Assembly (NCBI RefSeq): GCF_002332255.1
Contig: NZ_NRGW01000001.1
Coordinates: 1,240,001-1,304,000 of the forward strand
From: Halomonas sp. JB37
GTDB taxonomy: Bacteria; Pseudomonadota; Gammaproteobacteria; Pseudomonadales; Halomonadaceae
Length of the DNA: 64,000 nt
Reading direction: 5' to 3'
The position numbers were made by a program, and so were the translations under genes. Below the pieces are notes generated by a model. That model ran no database searches and was not told the DNA's origin. It saw only the letters and a program-made list of their open reading frames with translations. This document shows positions 46,896-56,001 of this stretch, one piece after another (positions within the stretch are counted from its first letter, which is position 1; each line of letters starts with the position of its first letter).

Positions 46896-47432
46896 CTATG
46901 AGCGCCCATCGATCGACAGCTCTTCGAGCGTCACGTGGTGGTTGGTGAACACACAGATATCACCAGCGATAGCCAGCGATTTTTCGGTGATTTCACGTGC
47001 CGACAGCTCGGTGTTTTCTAGCAGCGCTCGGGCGCTGGCCTCGGCGAAGTTGCCGCCAGAACCAATGGCAATAACGCCGTGTTCGGGCTCCACCACGTCG
47101 CCGTTGCCGGTAATGATCAGCGAGGTGGTGTGGTCGGCGACGACGAGCAATGCTTCCAGGCGGCGCAGCGCGCGCTCGGTCCGCCAATCTTTTGCTAGCT
47201 CAACAGCGGCTTTAGTCAGATGCCCCTGATATTTTTCTAGCTGCGCTTCAAAGCGCTCAAACAGCGTAAACGCGTCTGCAGTGCCGCCCGCGAACCCGGC
47301 AAGTACCTTGCCACGGTAGAGGCGACGGACTTTGCTGGCGTTACCCTTCATTACAGTATTGCCCAGCGATACTTGACCATCGCCAGCGAGGGCGACCTGA
47401 TTACCACGACGAACGGAAACAATGGTGGTCAT
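46896..47432 (-). CDS. hslV: HslV peptidase subunit of the HslVU protease
   Basis: The 178-residue proteasome-like peptidase has its catalytic Thr at position 2 ([20 protein letters not shown]), exposed after removal of Met. [19 protein letters not shown] is the conserved core. It forms the HslV dodecamer in the cytoplasm and degrades heat-damaged proteins with HslU. hslV and hslU form one operon; no clear heat-shock promoter was recognised upstream. Confidence 0.98.
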   Translation of the reverse strand: MTTIVSVRRGNQVALAGDGQVSLGNTVMKGNASKVRRLYRGKVLAGFAGGTADAFTLFERFEAQLEKYQGHLTKAAVELAKDWRTERALRRLEALLVVADHTTSLIITGNGDVVEPEHGVIAIGSGGNFAEASARALLENTELSAREITEKSLAIAGDICVFTNHHVTLEELSIDGRS

Positions 47433-47518
47433 GGAGATAACTCCTTGGGGGAGACACGCTCCCGATGACTGGCTGGTCGCTCAGCAAGCGACCGTTGTGT
47501 AAGCGTTCACAACAAAAT

Positions 47519-47549
47519 GCGGGCGGCTGATAAAAAATCAACCACCCGC
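47519..47549 (-). terminator. Terminator of the argS–SPOR gene unit
   Basis: The minus-strand RNA forms a 13-bp stem with two G·U pairs (GCGGGUGGUUGAU with AUCAGCCGCCCGC) around a U5 loop, followed by AUUUUGUUG. On the plus strand those two pairs become A·C mismatches, so it acts in the minus direction only. Confidence 0.75.
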
Positions 47550-47570
47550 AGGACATCGGGGGTGGGTTTA

Positions 47571-48305
47571 TCAGTTTTGCAGCTGAATAAGCAGCGGCTC
47601 AATACCTTGTGTCGCCATCAAATCCTGCGCGCGATTAAGCTCGCGAGTATCTTCATAGGGGCCAACCTGGACGCGGTGCCACGTGTTGCCATCGGCCTGC
47701 ACTTCGCTAATTTGTGCCAGCAGGCTGAGGTTGCGCAGTCGGCCGCGCAGCTGTTCAGCATCGCTTAGCTGGCGAAACGAGGCTGCTTGAAGCATGTAGC
47801 GGCTGGGCGTGCTACTGCTGGCAGCGCTCTCCTGGGCAGCCGACACTTGATCCTCAGGGCGCGTGTTGGCGGCAATCACTTGCGCAATGGGGTCATCGCC
47901 CGCAGCTGCATCGGATGCGGTGCTGCTCTCGGCGGTCTGCTCCGTGGCTTCGGGGCGGACAACGCTTGACGGCAGCGTAACGCCAGGCGCAATAACTTCG
48001 GTTTCAGGCAGCAGCGTATAAAACTCGAAGGTGGGCATTGAGGGCTCCGCTGGACCTTCGGTTGCTCGTGCAGCGTCGCGCTCCTCGCTACCGGAAGGCT
48101 TTGGTAGCACGGTTGCCTGAGGAGGCTCACTCTGCTCCTGCCACGGCGCAGTGCCGTGCTGGTGCTGAGCAAGAAAGAAGCCGATGGCCATGCCTGCAAG
48201 GCCCCATAGCCAACCGGGGATGCGAAAGCCGCCGCCGGCGCCTGAGGACGACTTGCGCTGTGAGGTAGCGCCTCGGCGGGTAGGCTTTTTGCGGGGGGTG
48301 GCCAT
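47571..48305 (-). CDS. SPOR-domain membrane protein (FtsN-like)
   Basis: The 244-residue protein has a basic N-terminus with many Arg and Lys, a transmembrane helix (about residues 32–46: WLWGLAGMAIGFFLAQ), a long Pro/Ala/Glu-rich linker and a C-terminal SPOR domain (about residues 165–244: YMLQAASFRQLSDAEQLRGR and HRVQVGPYEDTREL). SPOR domains bind denuded septal glycan, so a role at the division site like FtsN is likely. The position next to argS is the one seen in Pseudomonas. The gene starts immediately after argS, whose last codons GAGGAGATG provide its ribosome-binding site. Confidence 0.88.
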   Translation of the reverse strand: MATPRKKPTRRGATSQRKSSSGAGGGFRIPGWLWGLAGMAIGFFLAQHQHGTAPWQEQSEPPQATVLPKPSGSEERDAARATEGPAEPSMPTFEFYTLLPETEVIAPGVTLPSSVVRPEATEQTAESSTASDAAAGDDPIAQVIAANTRPEDQVSAAQESAASSSTPSRYMLQAASFRQLSDAEQLRGRLRNLSLLAQISEVQADGNTWHRVQVGPYEDTRELNRAQDLMATQGIEPLLIQLQN

Positions 48306-48308
48306 GCG

Positions 48309-49994
48309 TTACATCTCCTCTGGGGCGCTAACCCCCATTAAATCGAGACCGTTGCGCAGCACTTGGCGGGTCGCAAGACCCAACGCCAGGCGCGTGTTGC
48401 GCAAGGTGTCGTCGTCTACCATCACTTTGACGGCGTTATAACAGGTGTGGAAATCGCCAGACAGATCGAGCAGATACTGCGCGACCTGCTGCGGTTCACG
48501 GTTCTTAGCCGCGGTTTCGACGACCTCGGGAAAGCGTGCCAAACGATTCAGAACGGCTTTCTCCTGGTCGCTATCCAATAGCGCTAAATTGGCCAGCGCT
48601 AGCGGATGATCGAATGGCTGGTCAGCATCGTGTGCTTTACGCAACATGCTGCATACCCGGGCATGGGCGTACTGAATGTAATACACCGGGTTGTCGTTAG
48701 ACTGCGAGCGGGCCAGGTCGATATCAAACGTGAGCTGGGAATCAGCGCGGCGAGCCGCGAGGAAAAAGCGCGTGGCGTCGCGGCCGACTTCATCAATCAA
48801 ATCGCGCACGGTGACGTAGCTGCCAGCGCGCTTGGAGAGTTTTACCTCGACGCCAGAACGGGTCACCATCACCATTTGGTGAAGCACGTAGTCGGGCCAG
48901 CCTTTGGGGATGCCTACTTCTAGCGCTTGTAAGCCAGCGCGTACGCGGGTCACGGTGGAGTGGTGGTCGGCACCCTGCTCATTAATCACAGTTTTAAAGC
49001 CGCGCTGCCACTTGTCTAAGTGGTAGGCCACATCGGGTAGGAAGTAGGTATAGCCGCCGTCACGTTTACGCATCACGCGGTCTTTGTCATCACCAAAGTC
49101 CGTGGTGCGCAGCCACATCGCGCCGTCGTCTTCATAAGTGTGGCCCGCCGCTATCAGTTTCTCAACCGTGGCGGCTACCTTGCCATCGTTATAGAGCGAA
49201 GACTCCAGAAAATAAACGTCAAACTCAACGCCGAAGGCTTTTAAATCTAAATCCTGTTCGCGGCGCAGCCAGGCCACGGCGAACGCTTGAATCGCATCTA
49301 AATCTTCTGGATCAGCTTTCGCGGTCACTTCGCGATCATCCGCGCTCACCGTTTCGCCGGCCAAATAATCCTTGGCGACATCGGCAATATATTCACCGCG
49401 ATAGCCGTCTTCCGGCCAGCTGGGATCGTCTGGGCCTAAGCCTTTAGCACGTGCCTGAACAGAGCGTGCAAGGTTGGCGATTTGCGCGCCTGCGTCGTTA
49501 TAGTAGAACTCGCGAGTGACGTCATAGCCGGTCGCTTCTAGCAGGCGGCATAGGCAGTCTCCAATCGCAGCGCCACGCCCATGCCCGACGTGCAGAGGCC
49601 CGGTGGGGTTGGCGGAAACAAACTCCACCTGCACTTTTTCACCTTTGCCGATCAGGCTGCGACCAAAGGTATCGCCGCAGTCGAGCACCTGAGCAACAAT
49701 TTGCGCAGCCGCATCAGCTGCTGCAAAAAAGTTGATAAAACCGGGGCCGGCAATCTCGGTTTTTTGAATAGCGTCGCTTTCAGGCAGCGCCGAGACCAGT
49801 ATGTTGGCCAGTTCACGTGGGTTTTTGCCGGCGGGTTTGGCGAGCATAAGCGCTAGGTTGGTGGCGTAATCGCCGTGCGCCTTATCTTTCGTGGGGTCCA
49901 CTTTGATGCTGGGCTGAAGGTCGTTCGGCAACACGCCTTGGTGCTTGAGCGCGGTAACTGCGCCTTCGAGCAAAGAAACTATGGTGTCTTTCAT
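48309..49994 (-). CDS. argS: Arginyl-tRNA synthetase
   Basis: The 561-residue class I synthetase charges tRNA-Arg. The HIGH motif appears as [17 protein letters not shown] and the KMSKS equivalent as [13 protein letters not shown]. The N-terminal Add-1 domain and the C-terminal DALR anticodon-binding domain ([16 protein letters not shown] onward) are present; length is normal. A TTGAAA/GATAAT promoter lies upstream, and its leader contains four 17-bp tandem repeats. Confidence 0.97.
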   Translation of the reverse strand: MKDTIVSLLEGAVTALKHQGVLPNDLQPSIKVDPTKDKAHGDYATNLALMLAKPAGKNPRELANILVSALPESDAIQKTEIAGPGFINFFAAADAAAQIVAQVLDCGDTFGRSLIGKGEKVQVEFVSANPTGPLHVGHGRGAAIGDCLCRLLEATGYDVTREFYYNDAGAQIANLARSVQARAKGLGPDDPSWPEDGYRGEYIADVAKDYLAGETVSADDREVTAKADPEDLDAIQAFAVAWLRREQDLDLKAFGVEFDVYFLESSLYNDGKVAATVEKLIAAGHTYEDDGAMWLRTTDFGDDKDRVMRKRDGGYTYFLPDVAYHLDKWQRGFKTVINEQGADHHSTVTRVRAGLQALEVGIPKGWPDYVLHQMVMVTRSGVEVKLSKRAGSYVTVRDLIDEVGRDATRFFLAARRADSQLTFDIDLARSQSNDNPVYYIQYAHARVCSMLRKAHDADQPFDHPLALANLALLDSDQEKAVLNRLARFPEVVETAAKNREPQQVAQYLLDLSGDFHTCYNAVKVMVDDDTLRNTRLALGLATRQVLRNGLDLMGVSAPEEM

Positions 49995-50050
49995 TTCGGT
50001 ATCCAGTTACGTCCATGGCGGCGTGTGCTAATGCGCACCTGATTAGATTT

Positions 50051-50118
50051 TTGAAATCGCTAGTTACTTGAGATCGCTAGGTACTTGAGATCGACAGGTA
50101 ATTGAGATCGATAGATGC
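50051..50118. repeat. Four tandem 17-bp repeats in the argS leader
   Basis: Four adjacent copies occur: TTGAAATCGCTAGTTAC (50051–50067), TTGAGATCGCTAGGTAC (50068–50084), TTGAGATCGACAGGTAA (50085–50101) and TTGAGATCGATAGATGC (50102–50118). They lie in the predicted 5' untranslated region of argS. The core TTGA(A/G)ATCG is invariant apart from one base. Confidence 0.85.
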
Positions 50119-50133
50119 GCAGCTAAAGCGGCC

Positions 50134-50161
50134 ATTATCAGCAATTGCGCCGCAGTTTCAA
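50134..50161 (-). promoter_or_regulatory. Candidate promoter of argS
   Basis: On the minus strand TTGAAA (50161–50156) and GATAAT (50139–50134) are separated by 16 bases. Transcription would begin near 50127, giving a leader of about 130 bases that includes the tandem repeats. Confidence 0.45.
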
Positions 50162-50207
50162 AGCCGTGTCACGGTGAAGGCCTCATTGTTAACGCTGTGA
50201 GTACTCA

Positions 50208-52502
50208 TTACGCGAGTGTTTGAGGGTCGATATCAATCGACCAGCGGACCTTGCGCGCCTCTCTATTAGCTTCCAGCCACTGCACCAGCCAGCTGGCGGC
50301 AGGATGCAGCTGGCTGCGTTTATAGGCTGTCAGCATGACATGTAAATGATAGCGATTTTGGCGTCGCTCCATGGGGGCAGGCACGGGGCCTAAGCAGCGT
50401 GTTGCCACACTTGTTTGTTTTAACCACTCGCGCAGTGCCTGGGCCGCCTGCTGTGCCATTGCTAATGCGGCTTGTTCATTGGGGCTTTCAATACGCAGCA
50501 GTGCCATAAAACAAAACGGCGGAAGCTTCGCGATGCGCCGCTCTTCCAGCATATTGCGAGCCAGCGCCCCATAGCCGTGCTCTGAAAGCTGGCCTAAATG
50601 TGGATCGTCAGGGTGCAGCGTTTGCACCAATACACGGCCAGGATGAGCGGCACGCCCCGCACGCCCCGCGACTTGTTCAAGCAGCTGAGCGCTATGTTCG
50701 AGGGCTCGAAAATCAGCGGCGTAAAGGCCACCGTCAGCATTAACCACCACCACTAACGTGACGTGGGGCAGGTGATGCCCTTTAGCGAGCATTTGGGTGC
50801 CGACTAACACGCAGGGTTCGCCGCGCTGAATTTCTTTCAGTACCTGCTCAAAGCTATCCTTGCGCCGGGTGCTATCTCGGTCTATGCGATGAATCGTCGT
50901 TTTGGGGAGCAGCGTTTGCAGCGTTTCTTCGGTGCGCTCAGTGCCACTGCCGAGCGCGCGCAGGTCGCCGCTACTGCATTCCGGGCAGGCGTCCGGCAGC
51001 GCTCGGCGGCTATCGCAATGGTGGCAGGCGAGCAAGGCGGGCTGGCGATGTAGCGTCATACGGGCGTCACACTGACCGCACTCGGCCATCCAACCGCAGG
51101 CATGACAGGCTAGCGTGGGCGCGAAGCCGCGCCGATTAATAAAAATCAGTACCTGTTTGCCCGCACTTAATGTGCTTTTAATTGCCTTGATGGCATCGGG
51201 GAGCAGGCCGCCTTGGCGACGCTGATGGCGTAGGTCGATCAGCTCTAGCTTAGCCGGCGGATGGCGGCTCGGGCGCTGGGTTAGGCGCAAATGGCGGTAG
51301 CTGCCGGAAAGCGCTTGATGCAGGCTCTCTAGTGACGGCGTCGCGCTGCCCATCAACAGCGGGATTTTATGATAGTGGGCGCGCGCCACCGCAAGATCAC
51401 GGGCGTGGTAGCGCAAGCCGTCGTGCTGTTTGTAGGAGCCGTCGTGCTCTTCATCAACAATGATTGCGCCGGGGTTAGCCAGCGGGGTGAAAATGGCTGA
51501 ACGGGTGCCAATAATGATCAGCGCGCGGCCGCTGGCAGCGGCTTCCCATACGTCCAGGCGCTCAGGATCAGTGAGACCTGAATGCAATGCCACCACGGGG
51601 ACGCGAAAGCGGCTCCTAAAGCGGGCAAGCGTTTGGGGCGTTAAGCCAATTTCCGGTACCAGCACTAGCGACTGCTTGCCTTTACCGGCGACGGCTTCAA
51701 TAAGCTGCAGATAAACTTCCGTTTTACCGCTGCCCGTGATGCCTTCCAGCAGGCAAGGATGATAGCCGTCGAGTTTTTCATGTAGCGCCGCCAGCGCAGT
51801 GGCCTGCTCACGGTTAAGCGGTAGGCTGGGCGTTGCCAGTAGGCTGCCCGTAGGCGCGCTGGGGGCGGTGAGAATGACTTCCCGGCTGATGGCCAGCTCT
51901 TTCTTTTCTAGCGCTAACAGCTGATCGCGGCCGAAACCGTGGGCGCTGATCGCTCGGCTGGGCAAGCCGTGGGGGTGTTGACGCAGCAGGGCGTAGAGCT
52001 CTGCTTGTTTGGGCGCACGGCTGAGCGTGTCTTCTGTGCCTTCGCCTTTCGCTAGCCACAGTGTTTGCGTGCGCCCAGCCATGGTGTGGCCCTGACGTAG
52101 CCGAGCGGGCATGGCATGGTGCAGCGTGTCGCCCAGGCTGTGCTGATAGTAGCGGGCAGCAAACCGGCATAGCCATAGCCAGTCTTCCGGCAGTGGGCTT
52201 TCGTCCAACGTTTCGCTAACCGCACGCAGCTGGCTGAACGGTAAATCGCTGTGCTCAGCCAGCTCTACGATGACACCGACGACATCGCGCCGCCCAAAAG
52301 GCACCCGCACTCGAAGCCCCGGCTGCCAGCCGCAGACGGGTACAGTGCTAGCAGGCAAGTAGTCAAATAGGCGGCGCAGCGGCGAGGGCAGCGCCACTTT
52401 GAGCACTTGAACGGATATCCGTCCGGGCACTTGCAAGGGCTTTTGAGAAGGCTCTTGAGAAAGCACGTGAGACGGTGCCCGTAAAGAAACAGGATCAGGC
52501 AA
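50208..52502 (-). CDS. priA: Primosomal replication restart helicase PriA
   Basis: The 764-residue superfamily 2 helicase restarts stalled replication forks. The N-terminal 3'BD domain (VLKVALPSPLRRLFDYLP), Walker A GITGSGKTEVYLQL, the DEEH box IIVDEEHDGSYKQ and two zinc-finger clusters (CHACGWMAECGQCDARM and CHHCDSRRALPDACPEC) are all visible. The start is probably the TTG at 52502, which has GGAGG four bases upstream; another TTG at 52547 has no such signal. About 35 non-conserved residues precede the core. It is divergent from rpmE as in Pseudomonas. Confidence 0.95.
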   Translation of the reverse strand: MPDPVSLRAPSHVLSQEPSQKPLQVPGRISVQVLKVALPSPLRRLFDYLPASTVPVCGWQPGLRVRVPFGRRDVVGVIVELAEHSDLPFSQLRAVSETLDESPLPEDWLWLCRFAARYYQHSLGDTLHHAMPARLRQGHTMAGRTQTLWLAKGEGTEDTLSRAPKQAELYALLRQHPHGLPSRAISAHGFGRDQLLALEKKELAISREVILTAPSAPTGSLLATPSLPLNREQATALAALHEKLDGYHPCLLEGITGSGKTEVYLQLIEAVAGKGKQSLVLVPEIGLTPQTLARFRSRFRVPVVALHSGLTDPERLDVWEAAASGRALIIIGTRSAIFTPLANPGAIIVDEEHDGSYKQHDGLRYHARDLAVARAHYHKIPLLMGSATPSLESLHQALSGSYRHLRLTQRPSRHPPAKLELIDLRHQRRQGGLLPDAIKAIKSTLSAGKQVLIFINRRGFAPTLACHACGWMAECGQCDARMTLHRQPALLACHHCDSRRALPDACPECSSGDLRALGSGTERTEETLQTLLPKTTIHRIDRDSTRRKDSFEQVLKEIQRGEPCVLVGTQMLAKGHHLPHVTLVVVVNADGGLYAADFRALEHSAQLLEQVAGRAGRAAHPGRVLVQTLHPDDPHLGQLSEHGYGALARNMLEERRIAKLPPFCFMALLRIESPNEQAALAMAQQAAQALREWLKQTSVATRCLGPVPAPMERRQNRYHLHVMLTAYKRSQLHPAASWLVQWLEANREARKVRWSIDIDPQTLA

Positions 52503-52531
52503 TTGGCCTCCGGCATTAGTTTTGCTAGAAT
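52503..52531 (+). promoter_or_regulatory. Candidate promoter of rpmE
   Basis: TTGGCC (52503–52508) and TAGAAT (52526–52531) are spaced by 17 bases. Transcription would begin near 52538, giving rpmE a leader of about 150 bases, unusually long and perhaps regulatory. It overlaps the priA start region. Confidence 0.4.
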
Positions 52532-52686
52532 ATGCGACCGCTCTCAATCTTAACGAGTTAACTTGAAGCTTGCTTTAAGGATATATCGTACCGACAGAGC
52601 GAATAACCGGTTAGTCATTTTTCCAAACCCGTATGCGGTGCCTGGCAAAAGATCAGGTGGCGGCATATAGCTTAGTGAGGCTCGAG

Positions 52687-52902
52687 ATGAGACAAGGTAT
52701 TCACCCGAATTACAACATGGTCACCGCCAACTGTTCTTGCGGCGCTACCTTCCAGGTCGGTTCTACCTCTGGTCAGGACTTCTCTCTGGACGTGTGTTCC
52801 AACTGCCACCCGTTCTACACTGGTAAGCAGAAGCAGGCGACCACTGGTGGCCGCGTAGAGCGCTTCAACAAGCGTTTCGGCGCTGCTGTTAAGCGCGGCT
52901 AA
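52687..52902 (+). CDS. rpmE: 50S ribosomal protein L31 (zinc-binding form)
   Basis: The 71-residue protein starts [10 protein letters not shown] and carries four cysteines in two pairs (NCSCG and DVCSNC), making it the zinc-containing (C+) form that also acts as a zinc store and is replaced by a C- paralogue in zinc starvation. PFYTGKQK and RVERFNKRF are conserved. The ATG at 52687 has GAGG upstream; an in-frame ATG at 52633 lacks conserved sequence. A strong terminator follows. Confidence 0.97.
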   Translation: MRQGIHPNYNMVTANCSCGATFQVGSTSGQDFSLDVCSNCHPFYTGKQKQATTGGRVERFNKRFGAAVKRG

Positions 52903-52946
52903 TCCATACCGGATAGCCACATCGCCAGCACGAAGGTGCTTGTGAA

Positions 52947-52976
52947 AAAAAACCCACGCTTAGGCGTGGGTTTTTT
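52947..52976 (+). terminator. Rho-independent terminator of rpmE
   Basis: A GC-rich stem CCCACGC/GCGTGGG flanked by A and T runs (13 pairs, 52947–52959 with 52964–52976) and a TTAG loop, followed by TTTTTTG, gives a strong terminator. Confidence 0.92.
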
Positions 52977-53144
52977 GTTTTGTTTTTATGGAAAGTATTT
53001 TCAAAAATGCTGCGCTACAGCATTGGAGCAACGTACTGTATGCGCATCATTTTTTGATAAGTGTCATTAAATATCGACGAAAAGCGACGAAAGTGAAGGT
53101 AAAATTCAGTTAAACGAGCGTTTTTATTTGAGTTGACGACGCGC

Positions 53145-53173
53145 TTGAGACGCATAGGTTTTTTCTATATTCT
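53145..53173 (+). promoter_or_regulatory. Candidate promoter of the malic enzyme gene
   Basis: TTGAGA (53145–53150) is followed after 17 bases by TATTCT (53168–53173). A TATATT two bases earlier is an alternative –10. The coding start at 53213 would be preceded by a leader of about 33 bases. Confidence 0.4.
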
Positions 53174-53212
53174 CAAATGACTTATCTACTTTATGTTAAC
53201 TGGACGCTGACC

Positions 53213-54484
53213 ATGACGGATTCACTTAAGCAGGCTGCTTTGGATTATCACGCTAAACCGATTCCCGGTAAGCTGTCAGTGGAGTTGACCAAACCCACCG
53301 CGACTGCGCGAGATTTGGCGCTGGCGTATAGCCCCGGCGTGGCTGAGCCAGTACTTGAAATCGCTAGAGATGCGGAAAATGCTTACCGCTATACCGGCAA
53401 GGGGAATCTGGTCGCCGTCATTACCGACGGCAGCGCTATTCTTGGTCTGGGTAATCTTGGACCGCTGGCGAGTAAGCCGGTGATGGAAGGCAAGGGCGTG
53501 CTGTTCAAGTGCTTCGCTGGGATCAACTCGGTCGACATCGAGGTTGATGCGGAAAGCCCGCAGGCGTTTATTGATACCGTTGCGCGCATTGCCGATACGT
53601 GGGGCGGTATTAACCTTGAAGATATAAAAGCGCCGGAGTGTTTTGAAATTGAGAAGGCGCTTATTGAGCGTTGCAGCATTCCTGTTTTTCACGATGACCA
53701 GCACGGTACGGCTATTGTTACCGCAGCGGGCATGCTGAACGCACTGGATATTGCCGGCAAGCGCATTGAAGATGTAAAAATTGTGTGCATGGGCGCTGGC
53801 GCTGCCGCTATTGCTTGCATGCGTTTACTCGTCTCCTGTGGCGCTAAGAAAGAAAACCTGGTGATGCTGGACCGCCGTGGCGTTATCCACACTGATCGCG
53901 AAGGCATTAACGAATATAAAGCCGAGTTTGCCCGCGATACTGAGATGCGCACTCTTGATGATGCGATCGACGGTGCTGACGTATTTATTGGTCTTTCCGG
54001 CCCAGGCCTGCTCTCTGCCGAGCAGGTCAAGAAAATGTCGCCTGATCCGGTGGTGTTTGCCTGCACCAACCCAGACCCCGAGATTCATCCTGACGTTGCC
54101 CGTGCGGCGCGCCCAGATGTGATTATGGCCACCGGCCGTTCGGATTTCCCCAATCAGGTCAATAACGTACTCGGCTTTCCGTTTATCTTTCGCGGGGCGT
54201 TGGATGTACGTGCCACCCGAATTAATGAAGAAATGAAGCTGGCTGCAGTGCATGCATTGAAGGACTTGGCTCGCGAGCCTGTGCCAGAAGAAGTGCTGAG
54301 CGCTTATGAGCTCACTGAGATGAGTTTTGGTCGCGAATACATTATCCCAACGCCTGTGGATATCCGTTTGTTGGCGCGAGTGACATCGGCGGTCGCTCAA
54401 GCCGCAGTTGATTCTGGCGTGGCGCGTAAGCCGTTTCCTGCGCATTACCCGCTAACGTCAATCAATGATGTCTATGGCGGCTAA
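53213..54484 (+). CDS. maeB: NADP-dependent malic enzyme, single-domain form
   Basis: The 423-residue enzyme decarboxylates malate to pyruvate with reduction of NAD(P). It contains the malic signature GNLVAVITDGSAILGLGNLG and FHDDQHGTAIVTAAGMLNAL, and the nucleotide-binding GAGAAAIACMRLL. E. coli MaeB (759 residues) has a phosphotransacetylase-like extension which is absent here, so this is the short form. The ATG at 53213 gives MTDSLKQAALDYH; the frame extends to 53177. No obvious ribosome-binding site was seen for either. A perfect terminator follows. Confidence 0.93.
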   Translation: MTDSLKQAALDYHAKPIPGKLSVELTKPTATARDLALAYSPGVAEPVLEIARDAENAYRYTGKGNLVAVITDGSAILGLGNLGPLASKPVMEGKGVLFKCFAGINSVDIEVDAESPQAFIDTVARIADTWGGINLEDIKAPECFEIEKALIERCSIPVFHDDQHGTAIVTAAGMLNALDIAGKRIEDVKIVCMGAGAAAIACMRLLVSCGAKKENLVMLDRRGVIHTDREGINEYKAEFARDTEMRTLDDAIDGADVFIGLSGPGLLSAEQVKKMSPDPVVFACTNPDPEIHPDVARAARPDVIMATGRSDFPNQVNNVLGFPFIFRGALDVRATRINEEMKLAAVHALKDLAREPVPEEVLSAYELTEMSFGREYIIPTPVDIRLLARVTSAVAQAAVDSGVARKPFPAHYPLTSINDVYGG

Positions 54485-54510
54485 GTCCGGCGCCCTAGCT
54501 CTTGCCTGCT

Positions 54511-54542
54511 CACTTACGCCCGCTTCGCAGCGGGCGTAAGTG
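54511..54542. terminator. Bidirectional terminator between maeB and tesB
   Basis: A 14-bp perfect stem (CACTTACGCCCGCT at 54511–54524, AGCGGGCGTAAGTG at 54529–54542) encloses a TCGC loop and is followed by TTTCTG. It lies between convergent maeB and tesB. Confidence 0.8.
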
Positions 54543-54560
54543 TTTCTGAACAGCATCAAT

Positions 54561-55379
54561 TTAGTCTTGCGAGTAGCGCGTTAAGCCTTCTTGAGCCGTG
54601 GAGGCGATTAGGCGGCCATCGCGGCTATAAATATGCCCCCGTGCCAGCGCGCGAGCCCCGTCCGCCCATGGCGAGTCGATGACGTAAAGCAGCCAGTCGT
54701 CTAAACGGGTGTCCTGGTGTAGCCATAGAGCGTGGTCAAGGCTGGCGATGCGAAGCTTGGGGTCTTTGAATTGGATATCGTGAGGCGCTAGGCTCGTAGT
54801 CAGCAGGTTAAAGTCTGAAGCATAAGACAGCAGGTGGCGATGCAGCGCCGGGTCGTCTGGCAGCGTGCCGGCTAGACGAAACCAAAGACATTGTCCTGCC
54901 GGCGTGGCGTTGTCGGGATTGCCGGGTAGGTGCAAAAATTCAATCGGATGACCAGGAAAGCGGTCGTGCTTGGCATCGCCGTTGGCAATCAGCGTTTCGG
55001 GCGACGGCACATTTGGCATGTTGCGCTGATGGCTGAAGCTAGCTTCTTCGCTTTGAAATGAGGCGCTACAGAAAAAAATCGGCCGCCCTTTCTGTATGGC
55101 GGTGACTCGCCGCGTCGTAAAGCTGCCGCCATCGCGAATAGTGTCAACCTGGTAAACAACCGGGCGATGAGGGTCGCCGGGGCGCAGGAAATAGCCGTGC
55201 TGAGAGTGCGGGCGGCGCTCGTCTGGCACCGTGCGCGCCGCTGCTGCTAGCGCTTGTCCCAATACTTGGCCGCCATACAGTTGCGGAAAGCCTAGGTCTT
55301 GGCTCTGGCCGCGAAATAGCGTTTCTTCAAGGGGCTCAAGCTCTAGTAACTCTACCAGTTTGTTCAGCGCGTCTGTCAT
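54561..55379 (-). CDS. tesB: Acyl-CoA thioesterase II
   Basis: The 272-residue protein has the double-hotdog TesB fold, which hydrolyses medium- and long-chain acyl-CoAs. Hallmarks are LEETLFRGQSQDLGFPQLYG, VLGQALAAAARTVP, YFLRPGDPHRPVVYQV and, in the second domain, IASLDHALWLHQ with the catalytic Asp. Length is normal for the family (286 in E. coli). It is divergent from tadA with 129 bases between the starts. Confidence 0.95.
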   Translation of the reverse strand: MTDALNKLVELLELEPLEETLFRGQSQDLGFPQLYGGQVLGQALAAAARTVPDERRPHSQHGYFLRPGDPHRPVVYQVDTIRDGGSFTTRRVTAIQKGRPIFFCSASFQSEEASFSHQRNMPNVPSPETLIANGDAKHDRFPGHPIEFLHLPGNPDNATPAGQCLWFRLAGTLPDDPALHRHLLSYASDFNLLTTSLAPHDIQFKDPKLRIASLDHALWLHQDTRLDDWLLYVIDSPWADGARALARGHIYSRDGRLIASTAQEGLTRYSQD

Positions 55380-55508
55380 TCTCGGTATCCTTGATGCTAT
55401 TCCAATGTGGTGCTAACTGACTATGATGCTGTCGATGATGGCGAACTACCGCTGCGGTGGGTAAGTCTTTCATCCGAATATTTTGCTACCTTAGCGGAGT
55501 TTAGCTTT

Positions 55509-55976
55509 ATGCGCAGCGATGAATTTTACATGCACCGAGCACTTGATCAGGCGCACCTAGCCGCCGCGGCGGGCGAAGTGCCGGTAGGGGCGGTGGTGGT
55601 GGATACGCAGGGCGAGATTATCGGCGTCGGCTGCAATGCGCCTATCGCTAGCTGCGATCCTAGCGGTCATGCTGAAGTTCGAGCGCTGCGCGAGGCCGCC
55701 AAGCAATTGGGTAACTATCGCCTTGAAGGGTGCACGCTGTTTGTCACCTTAGAGCCCTGCATGATGTGTGCGGGCGCCATGATTCATGCGCGCCTGAACC
55801 GCTTGGTTTATGGCGCCGCTGAGCCCCGAGCAGGCATGGTGGAGTCTAAGGCCAACCTATTGGCGCAGCCTTGGTTCAACCACTCAATTGCGGTGTCAGG
55901 CGGCGTATTAGCGCCAGCCTCGCAAAAGCTGTTGAAGCATTTTTTTGCCGCGCGAAGAAAGGGGGTCAGTGAATAG
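55509..55976 (+). CDS. tadA: tRNA-specific adenosine deaminase TadA
   Basis: The 155-residue zinc enzyme converts A34 to inosine in tRNA-Arg(ACG). The cytidine-deaminase-like motifs are complete: SGHAEVRAL (His54 and Glu56) and EPCMMCAGAMIHAR (Cys84 and Cys87). VPVGAVVVD precedes them. The frame extends to 55407, but the ATG at 55509 gives MRSDEFYMHRALDQA with GGAG nine bases upstream. It ends shortly before the convergent mltF gene. Confidence 0.96.
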   Translation: MRSDEFYMHRALDQAHLAAAAGEVPVGAVVVDTQGEIIGVGCNAPIASCDPSGHAEVRALREAAKQLGNYRLEGCTLFVTLEPCMMCAGAMIHARLNRLVYGAAEPRAGMVESKANLLAQPWFNHSIAVSGGVLAPASQKLLKHFFAARRKGVSE

Positions 55977-56001
55977 AAGGGGGGCAGCGAATGTGCGGCG
56001 A

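Larger units (their letters stand above)
52903..53212. other. Intergenic region between rpmE and the malic enzyme gene
   Basis: This 310-bp gap holds the rpmE terminator (52947–52976) and, near its end, a possible promoter at 53145–53073's downstream side (TTGAGA at 53145–53150). The AT-rich middle shows no further gene. Confidence 0.6.

Noticed and set aside
53031..53100. An FNR-like half palindrome (TTGAT … TCATTAA) before the malic enzyme gene.
   Set aside because: Only one half site fits and it is distant from the likely promoter.
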